Source: Burkholderiaceae bacterium 26 (lineage in GTDB: Bacteria > Pseudomonadota > Gammaproteobacteria > Burkholderiales > Burkholderiaceae). Taken from it: a stretch of 64,000 bases of DNA. Below are positions 58,055 through 64,000 of the stretch, in pieces (position 1 is the first letter of the stretch; every line of letters begins with the position of its first letter). The stretch lies in NCBI GenBank assembly GCA_000955795.1, contig JYOB01000010.1:381637-445636 (forward strand). Reading direction: 5' to 3'. The position numbers and the translations under genes are program-made. The notes beneath the pieces are model-generated. The model made no database searches. It was not told where the DNA came from and was given only the letters and a program-made list of their open reading frames with translations.

Positions 58055-60028
58055 TCAATGCAACTGACGGTAGATTTCTTCGGCCAGGGTCTGCGAGATG
58101 CCTTCCACCGTGGCGAGTTCGTCGACGCTCGCCGCCATCACGCCGCGCAGACCGCCGAAGCGCGCCAGCAACCGCTGCCGGCGCTTGGCGCCGATGCCTT
58201 CGATCTCTTCCAGCCGCGACGTGTTGCGCGTCTTGGCCCGCTTGGCACGCATACCGGTGATGGCAAAGCGGTGCGCTTCGTCGCGAATCTGCGCGACAAG
58301 CATCAGTGCAGCGCTGCCCTGCCCCAGCTCCAGTGACGGACGGCCATCGGCGAAGATGAGCGTTTCCAGGCCGACTTTGCGCCCCTCACCCTTGGCCACG
58401 CCGACGAGCAATCCGATATCCAGACCCAGCTCCTCAAACACCTGGCGCGCGACTTCCACCTGCCCCTTGCCGCCGTCGATCAGCACGATGCTCGGCATGT
58501 TGGGAGCGTCTTCTCCAGCCTGCTCGACGATCTTCTGGTAGCGGCGCGTGAGGACTTGCCGCATGGCCGCGTAGTCGTCGCCGGGGGTGATGTCCTGGAT
58601 GTTGTAGCGGCGGTATTCGCTGTTTTGCATGGCGTGGCTGTGAAAGACCACGCACGAAGCCTGCGTGGCTTCGCCAGCGGTGTGGCTGATGTCGAAGCAC
58701 TCGACCCGCAGCGCGGCGAGGTCTTCGAGATCAATGCCGATGGTCTCGGCCAGCGCGAGTGTGCGGGCCTGCTGGCTGCCTTGCTCAGAAAGGCGACGCA
58801 TCAGCGACAGCTCGGCGCCCTTCTCCGCCATCTCCAGCCACGCGCGGCGCCCGCCCTGCGGCTGGCGCACAACCGAAACGCGGCGCCCGGCCTGCTCGGC
58901 CAGCGCGTCGATCAACTCGGTTGCGTGAATCTGATGGCTGACCACCAGCACCGGCGGCACAAACTGATCGAGATAGTGCTGCGCGACGAAGGCTTCGAGG
59001 ATGTCGCTGGCCACGCGTTCGGCATCGCGTGATGTTTCTGCCGCAGCCTCACCGTCGGCTTCCACATCCACGCCGACAATGGCGGCGCCTTCTTCCACGT
59101 GCGTGGGAAAGTAAGCCTTGTCGCCCAGATGGCGCCCGCCGCGCACCATCGCGAGGTTCACGCACGCGTGGCCGCCCTTGATGGCAACCGCCAGGATGTC
59201 GATGTCGCTGGCGTGGCCCACCTCTTCCACCGACTGCTGCTTGAGCACCGTCGACAATGCGCCGATCTGGTCGCGCACGATGGCGGCCTGCTCGAACGCC
59301 AGCGACTCGGAATAGCGCTGCATCTTGTCCTGCAGCGTCTGCATGACCTCGTCCTGCCGGCCCTGCAGGAAACCGGCCGCGTTGGCGACGTCGCGCGCGT
59401 AATCCTCCGGGCTGATCGCCTGGACACACGGGCCGCTGCAGCGATGGATCTGATGCAGCAGGCACGGCCGCGTCCGGTTGTTGAAGACGGTGTCTTCGCA
59501 CGTGCGGAGCTGGAACACCTTCTGCAGAATCTGCATGCTCTCGCGCACCGCATGCGCACTCGGGAATGGCCCGAAGTACTGATGCTTGCGATCGGTCGCA
59601 CCTCGGTAATACGCCATGCGCGGATACGCGTGCTGCGTGAGCTTCAGATACGGATACGACTTGTCGTCGCGAAACAGGATGTTGTAGCGCGGCGCCAGCG
59701 CCTTGATGAGGTTGTTCTCTAGCAGCAGCGCTTCGGCCTCGCTGCGCACGACCGTGGTGTCGATGCGCGCGATCTTCGCCACCATCATCGCGATGCGCGG
59801 CGAAAGCAGCGTTTTGTTGAAGTAGCTCGACACACGCTTCTTCAGGTCGCGTGCCTTGCCCACATAGAGAACGTTGCCCTGGGCATCAAAGTAGCGATAC
59901 ACGCCCGGCAGGTTCGGCAGGCGCGCGATGTGCGCTTTCGCGTCGAACTCGGGCACATTTGCAGGCGCGCTGGGCTCGACGCTCTCGGGCGTCTCGGAAG
60001 GCTGGGGTTGCGTGGGGTCGGACGACAT
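58055..60028 (-). CDS. uvrC: Excinuclease ABC subunit C
   Basis: The 657-residue protein has an N-terminal GIY-YIG nuclease domain (about 30-110: [20 protein letters not shown]), the Cys-rich segment [13 protein letters not shown], a UVR motif (about 230-265), an RNase H-like 5' nuclease domain with ECFDISH and LIDGGKGQ, and a C-terminal helix-hairpin-helix pair ([17 protein letters not shown]). It makes the 3' and 5' incisions in nucleotide excision repair with UvrAB. A short acidic/Pro-rich N-terminal extension is present. Confidence 0.96.
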   Translation of the reverse strand: MSSDPTQPQPSETPESVEPSAPANVPEFDAKAHIARLPNLPGVYRYFDAQGNVLYVGKARDLKKRVSSYFNKTLLSPRIAMMVAKIARIDTTVVRSEAEALLLENNLIKALAPRYNILFRDDKSYPYLKLTQHAYPRMAYYRGATDRKHQYFGPFPSAHAVRESMQILQKVFQLRTCEDTVFNNRTRPCLLHQIHRCSGPCVQAISPEDYARDVANAAGFLQGRQDEVMQTLQDKMQRYSESLAFEQAAIVRDQIGALSTVLKQQSVEEVGHASDIDILAVAIKGGHACVNLAMVRGGRHLGDKAYFPTHVEEGAAIVGVDVEADGEAAAETSRDAERVASDILEAFVAQHYLDQFVPPVLVVSHQIHATELIDALAEQAGRRVSVVRQPQGGRRAWLEMAEKGAELSLMRRLSEQGSQQARTLALAETIGIDLEDLAALRVECFDISHTAGEATQASCVVFHSHAMQNSEYRRYNIQDITPGDDYAAMRQVLTRRYQKIVEQAGEDAPNMPSIVLIDGGKGQVEVARQVFEELGLDIGLLVGVAKGEGRKVGLETLIFADGRPSLELGQGSAALMLVAQIRDEAHRFAITGMRAKRAKTRNTSRLEEIEGIGAKRRQRLLARFGGLRGVMAASVDELATVEGISQTLAEEIYRQLH

Positions 60029-60119
60029 GGCGTTCGCTGGATCAGAGGCCGTCAGTGTAGAACAAGCCGCCGACTACAATGTCGGCCCATCTTCTTCGTT
60101 GCCCGGCTGGCCTTCCTGC

Positions 60120-61313
60120 ATGCGCACCATCACATCCTGGGACCTCTTCTGCCGCGTCGTCGACAACTACGGCGACATTGGCGTCTGCTGGCGCCTGGCT
60201 CGCCAGCTTGCGCAAGAGCACGGCCATACCGTCCGCCTGTGGGTCGACGATCTTCGCTCGTTCGAAAAAATCTGCCCCACTGTTGACGCAAAAGCCGATG
60301 CGCAGCGCATCTCGGGGGTGGATATTCGCCACTGGGCTGACGATGCGCAGGTCGCCAGCCTACTCGCTGCCGACGCGCACCCCGCGCTGCACGACGTGGT
60401 GATCGGCGCCTTCGCATGCGCCGTCCCGGAGCCCATGCTGAAGCTCATGGCCGAGCGGGCATCCCAAGGATCGCCGCCGGTTTGGATCAACCTCGAATAC
60501 CTGAGCGCCGAGAAGTGGGTCTCCGAGCATCACGCGATGCAGTCGCCACATCTGCGGCTGCCGCTCGTCAAACACTTCTTTTTCCCCGGCTTCGCCCGCA
60601 ACACCGGCGGCGTACTTCGGGAATCGCATCTTGGCGCCCAACGCAAGACGTTCGAAGCAAGCCCCGCCGCCCACCATGCGTTGTGGCACCGCCTCGGGGT
60701 CGACGACCTGATGCGCGACTGCCCTGACGCCCTGCGCGTGAGCCTGTTCGCCTATGCCAACCCGGCACTGCCAACGCTGGTCGCTCAATGGGAGGCATCG
60801 CCACAGCCGGTGGTTTGCCTAGTCCCGGAAGGCTTGGTTGCCAAGCAGGTCGCCGAGCTGTTGGGTGACGCCAGTGGCGCCCAGACAGGCGCTCGGTGGA
60901 CGCGCGGCAACCTGAACGTGGCAGTCGTGCCATTCGTGCCACAGGAGCATTACGACCCGCTCCTCTGGGCTTGCGATATCAACTTCGTGCGCGGAGAAGA
61001 CTCATTCGTGCGCGCCCAATGGGCGCTGAAGCCTTTTGTTTGGCACATCTACCCCCAGAGCGACGACGTGCACCTCACGAAGCTGGACGCCTTTCTGACG
61101 CGCTATACCGCTGCCCTGGCGGAGGCAGATGCCAAGGCACTTGTCGCCTTCTGGCACGCGTGGAATGGTGCGCCGGCATCACTCAACTGGGAGGACTTTG
61201 CATCTACGGCAGCGCGTCTGCGCGCACGGGCCGTCACCTGGGAACAAAGCTTGATGCAACTAGGCGATCTCGCCGCGAATTTGGTGGCATTTTGCGAAAA
61301 ACAGGTAAAATAG
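60120..61313 (+). CDS. earP: EF-P arginine rhamnosyltransferase EarP
   Basis: The 397-residue GT-B glycosyltransferase runs from the ATG at 60120 (MRTITSWDLFCRVVDNYGDI). It has the catalytic Asp region DNYGDIGVCWRLARQL and the nucleotide-sugar motif FVRGEDSFVRAQWA near residues 285-300. It moves rhamnose from dTDP-rhamnose to the arginine of EF-P. The efp gene follows 116 bp downstream, the conserved pairing; the EF-P here has Arg at the modification site. Confidence 0.93.
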   Translation: MRTITSWDLFCRVVDNYGDIGVCWRLARQLAQEHGHTVRLWVDDLRSFEKICPTVDAKADAQRISGVDIRHWADDAQVASLLAADAHPALHDVVIGAFACAVPEPMLKLMAERASQGSPPVWINLEYLSAEKWVSEHHAMQSPHLRLPLVKHFFFPGFARNTGGVLRESHLGAQRKTFEASPAAHHALWHRLGVDDLMRDCPDALRVSLFAYANPALPTLVAQWEASPQPVVCLVPEGLVAKQVAELLGDASGAQTGARWTRGNLNVAVVPFVPQEHYDPLLWACDINFVRGEDSFVRAQWALKPFVWHIYPQSDDVHLTKLDAFLTRYTAALAEADAKALVAFWHAWNGAPASLNWEDFASTAARLRARAVTWEQSLMQLGDLAANLVAFCEKQVK

Positions 61314-61429
61314 CGGGCTGATCTGTATGCGACCCCCGGCTCTGACCTGGTTCGCGCGGCCCGGAGGGTATCGCGCGGTGCTTCGTTGCTTGGCGCGCAT
61401 CGAACCCTCTTACTCTCAGGAAATGTGAA

Positions 61430-62005
61430 ATGGCTTTGAAAATCGCGCAAGAACTCCGCGCTGGCAACGTGTTCATGATCGGCAACGACGCAATGGTCGT
61501 TCTCAAGACCGAGTACAGCCGTTCGGGCCGTTCGGGCGCCGTCGTCAAGATGAAGTACAAGAACCTGCTGACGGGCGCAGGCGGCGAGTCGGTGTTCAAC
61601 GCCGACGACAAGATGGACCAAGTCATCCTGGAGAAGAAGGAAGCCGAGTACTCCTACTTCGACGGCACGATGTACGTGTTCATGGATCCGGTCACGTACG
61701 AGCAGTACAACGTTGAGCCCGCCGCCATGGGCAGCGCGCTGAACTACCTGCAAGACGGGATGAAGGTCGAAGTGACGTTCTACAACGAGAACGCCATCTC
61801 GGTGGAACTGCCGACCACGGTTGTTCGCGAAATCGTCTACACCGAACCTGCCGTCAAGGGCGACACGTCGTCGGGCAAGGTCCTGAAGGCAGCTCGCATC
61901 AACGACAACGAAGAATTCACGATCATGGTCCCGCTGTTCTGCAACATCGGCGAGAAGATCGAAATCGACACGCGTACCGACGAGTACCGCAGCCGCGCCA
62001 AGTAA
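61430..62005 (+). CDS. efp: Elongation factor P (rhamnosylated type)
   Basis: The 191-residue three-domain factor ([20 protein letters not shown]) carries Arg34 in the SGRSG loop, equivalent to Arg32 of Pseudomonas EF-P and the target of EarP encoded just upstream. The C-terminal OB domain has [13 protein letters not shown] and [16 protein letters not shown]. It rescues ribosomes stalled at polyproline. AGGAAATGTGAAATG gives a ribosome-binding site just upstream. Confidence 0.97.
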   Translation: MALKIAQELRAGNVFMIGNDAMVVLKTEYSRSGRSGAVVKMKYKNLLTGAGGESVFNADDKMDQVILEKKEAEYSYFDGTMYVFMDPVTYEQYNVEPAAMGSALNYLQDGMKVEVTFYNENAISVELPTTVVREIVYTEPAVKGDTSSGKVLKAARINDNEEFTIMVPLFCNIGEKIEIDTRTDEYRSRAK

Positions 62006-62022
62006 GCTGGCGTCGCAGCAAG

Positions 62023-62050
62023 AAAAAGGCTCCCTCGGGAGCCTTTTTCT
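62023..62050. terminator. Bidirectional terminator between efp and nagZ
   Basis: A GC stem AGGCTCCC/GGGAGCCT flanked by A- and T-runs on each side, 18 bp after the efp stop and 31 bp before the end of nagZ. Confidence 0.82.
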
Positions 62051-62080
62051 TTTGCGATCAATCTTCTTGGCGTTCCGACG

Positions 62081-63130
62081 CTACTTGATGAGTTTCGCCT
62101 CGCGCAACGTGCGCAGCGCCTGCCTGTATGCCGATTGCTGTTGTAGCTTCGTCCAGTCCTTCACGGCGCGACCACCAAACAACCTCCGCACGCGCCGCTG
62201 CGACGCCTTGCCCATCGGCACATCCAATTCGCCGAGCAGTTGATCGGCCTTTTCCGGCGCATTGCAGATCAGCACCATGTCGCAGCCGGCCGTGAGCGCA
62301 GCTCGTGCGCCATCGACGACCGTGCCAGCAACGCTCGCGCCTTCCATGCTCAGGTCATCGCTGAAGATCACGCCGTCGAAGTTGAAATGCGCGCGCAGCA
62401 TGTCCTGCAACCAAAAGCGAGAGAAGCCCGCCGGATTCGGATCGACGGCCGAGTAAATCACGTGCGCCGGCATCACCGACTGCAGGCCAATTCCCATCCA
62501 CCCGTAGGGCTGCGCGTCATCAGCGAGGATGGCCTCCAGCGGACGCTCGTCCACCGGCACGGCGATGTGCGAATCAGCCTGGACGTAGCCGTGGCCGGGG
62601 AAATGCTTGCCGCAGTTGGACATGCCAGCCAGGCGCAGGCCCAGCGTCAGGTGGTTGGCGAGCATCGTTACCACACGCGGGTCGCGATGGAACGCGCGAT
62701 CGCCGATCACGCTGCTGCTGCCATAGTCGAGATCGAGCACGGGCGTGAAGCTGAGGTCGATATCGCACGCGCGCAGTTCGGCGGCCAGCACGTAGCCGCA
62801 AGCCGTAGCAGCGCCCGTGGCGGCCAGCACGTCGGTGTCCCAGAGCTTGCCCAGCGCGCCCATGGCGGGCAGGTGCGTGAAGCCGTCGGTCTTGGCGCGC
62901 TGCACGCGGCCGCCTTCGTGGTCGATGCAAATCAGCACGTCGTTGCGAATCGCGCGAATGGCCTGCGTAAGCGCGGTCAATTGCGCGCGCGATTCAAAGT
63001 TGCGCGCAAACAGGATCACGCCACCCGTCAACGGATGGGCAATGCGTCGAACATCGTCGGGGCCGAGTTCCAGGCCGGCAACATCCAGAACGATCGGGCC
63101 GGGGTACTTCTGCTTCTTGGTTTGAGTCAT
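62081..63130 (-). CDS. nagZ: Beta-N-acetylhexosaminidase NagZ
   Basis: The 349-residue GH3 enzyme has [25 protein letters not shown] (substrate loop), [17 protein letters not shown] (catalytic His of NagZ) and [11 protein letters not shown] (nucleophile Asp). It releases N-acetylglucosamine from muropeptides in cell-wall recycling, in the cytoplasm. Its ATG overlaps the acpS stop by 4 bp, so it is coupled to the pdxJ-acpS operon. Confidence 0.95.
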   Translation of the reverse strand: MTQTKKQKYPGPIVLDVAGLELGPDDVRRIAHPLTGGVILFARNFESRAQLTALTQAIRAIRNDVLICIDHEGGRVQRAKTDGFTHLPAMGALGKLWDTDVLAATGAATACGYVLAAELRACDIDLSFTPVLDLDYGSSSVIGDRAFHRDPRVVTMLANHLTLGLRLAGMSNCGKHFPGHGYVQADSHIAVPVDERPLEAILADDAQPYGWMGIGLQSVMPAHVIYSAVDPNPAGFSRFWLQDMLRAHFNFDGVIFSDDLSMEGASVAGTVVDGARAALTAGCDMVLICNAPEKADQLLGELDVPMGKASQRRVRRLFGGRAVKDWTKLQQQSAYRQALRTLREAKLIK

Positions 63131-63570
63131 GCGGAGGATTTCGTTTGCAACTCGGCGACGGCGAAGGCGACCGCATAGTCTCGTTCGTCCGTCACACTGA
63201 TCTGGATATGAAGGCCGTGCTGCGCAATCCAGTCGGCCAGTTCACCGCTATAGCGCACGACTGGCTGGCCGGATGGCAAGTTCAGCGTCTGTACCGCCCG
63301 CCACGTCATCGGCCAGCGCATGCCAAGGCCGATGGCCTTGGACACGGCTTCCTTGGCGGCAAAACGCGTGGCAAGAAACGCGAGACCACGGCGCTCTGAG
63401 CGCGCCTTGCGGGCATGGTAGACACGCAGCTCATCGGTGCCCAGCACCTTTTCAGCAAAGCGGCCGTTGGTCCGCTGCATCACGCCTTCGACGCGCTCGA
63501 TCTGGATGATGTCGGTGCCGATGCCGTAAATCGCACCGGACACCGAGGCGGCTGCGGGCCGTTCATTCAT
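63127..63570 (-). CDS. acpS: Holo-[acyl-carrier-protein] synthase
   Basis: The 147-residue phosphopantetheinyl transferase runs from the ATG at 63570 ([20 protein letters not shown]). Conserved [13 protein letters not shown] and [13 protein letters not shown] carry the Mg-binding Asp and Glu. It activates ACP with 4'-phosphopantetheine from CoA. It overlaps the end of pdxJ by 4 bp and the start of nagZ by 4 bp. Confidence 0.95.
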
Positions 63571-64000
63571 ACAGGCACGCCCGGATGTGCAGCCGCCGGC
63601 GTGGTTGACGACAGCCGGGCCGCGACCATGATCGCCTTCATCTCGCGCACCGCGTTCTGCCACCCGGCAAACACCGCATGCGCAACGACGGCGTGGCCAA
63701 TGTTGAGTTCGTGAATGCCGGCGATGGCCGCAATCGGCTGCACGTTCGTGTAGTGGAGGCCGTGGCCGGCGTTCACGCGCACGCCCCAGCGGATTCCCTC
63801 CTCCACCGCGGTTTCAATGCGGACGAGTTCAGCCCGCAATTCGGCATCGTCAGTCGCTTCGGCATAGCGGCCCGTGTGCAGTTCGATGACCGGAGCGCCG
63901 GCGGCGGCGGCCGCCTCGATCTGCGCCGCATCCGGATCGATGAACAGCGACACGCGGATGCCCGCATCAGCCAGTTGCTTGCAGGCAGCCTGCACCTTGG
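63567..64000 (-). CDS. pdxJ: Pyridoxine 5'-phosphate synthase PdxJ, 5' end outside window
   Basis: The C-terminal about 144 codons are visible. [46 protein letters not shown] and [13 protein letters not shown] are the TIM-barrel strands and phosphate-binding motifs of PdxJ. The enzyme condenses 3-amino-2-oxopropyl phosphate with 1-deoxyxylulose 5-phosphate to pyridoxine 5'-phosphate. It is upstream of acpS with overlapping ends. Confidence 0.93.

Overview
This window looks like chromosomal DNA of a high-GC beta-proteobacterium, most likely a Ralstonia of the R. pickettii group. This is inferred from gene content and order (recJ next to an RpfE-type gene, EarP followed by EF-P, acpS/pdxJ/nagZ, uvrC-pgsA-tRNA-Gly-tRNA-Cys) and from the porin and regulator types; no database search was possible. 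About 39 kb is ordinary core genome. About 24 kb (15,593-40,081) is an integrated mobile element in a tRNA-Lys gene.

Left flank (1-15,637). A minus-strand trio encodes a transglutaminase-like protein (cut by the window edge), an alpha-E protein and a circularly permuted ATP-grasp protein. ComEC, a TatD hydrolase and the LolD/LolC lipoprotein exporter follow on the same strand. An RpfE-type protein, RecJ and a 7Fe ferredoxin run the other way. Next come tRNA-Asn, tRNA-Leu, a DUF899 protein, a divergent YeiH transporter/LysR regulator pair with a palindrome between them, and tRNA-Lys(CTT).

The island. It is bounded by a 45-bp direct repeat of the 3' part of tRNA-Lys. A 19-bp double repeat lies exactly 97 bp inside each end. 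A near-identical tyrosine integrase gene sits at each end; the left copy carries one in-frame TGA where the right copy has Trp253. Inside are a PIN-like protein plus an XRE regulator, a third tyrosine recombinase with two small overlapping genes, an orphan VirD4/TraG-type coupling ATPase behind a 43-bp inverted repeat, a tight six-gene defence operon, a GIY-YIG protein, a HEPN-CBS protein, and a plasmid-type replication module. The defence operon contains a DUF499 ATPase, a PglZ-like protein, an unknown nuclease-like protein, a DUF1156 adenine methylase, an unknown small protein and an SNF2 helicase. The replication module has a TrfA-like initiator, 22-bp-phased iterons and 11-bp-phased GGTTA repeats. 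The island therefore looks like a plasmid/integrative-element hybrid carrying a BREX-3/DISARM-like phage defence system of unusual composition.

Right flank (40,082-64,000). After the displaced tRNA terminator and a LysR-family remnant comes a minus-strand sugar-acid operon: glucarate dehydratase, MFS transporter, GH31 glycosidase, porin and aldose epimerase. A GntR/FadR regulator is divergent from it. Then follow a GlsB-like gene whose reading frame runs through its own terminator, an OmpR-type regulator lacking the phospho-acceptor Asp, a three-gene signalling operon (response regulator, LysM-FecR protein, CHASE2 histidine kinase), an MFS transporter, tRNA-Cys, two identical tRNA-Gly genes, pgsA, uvrC, earP, efp, nagZ, acpS and the 3' part of pdxJ.
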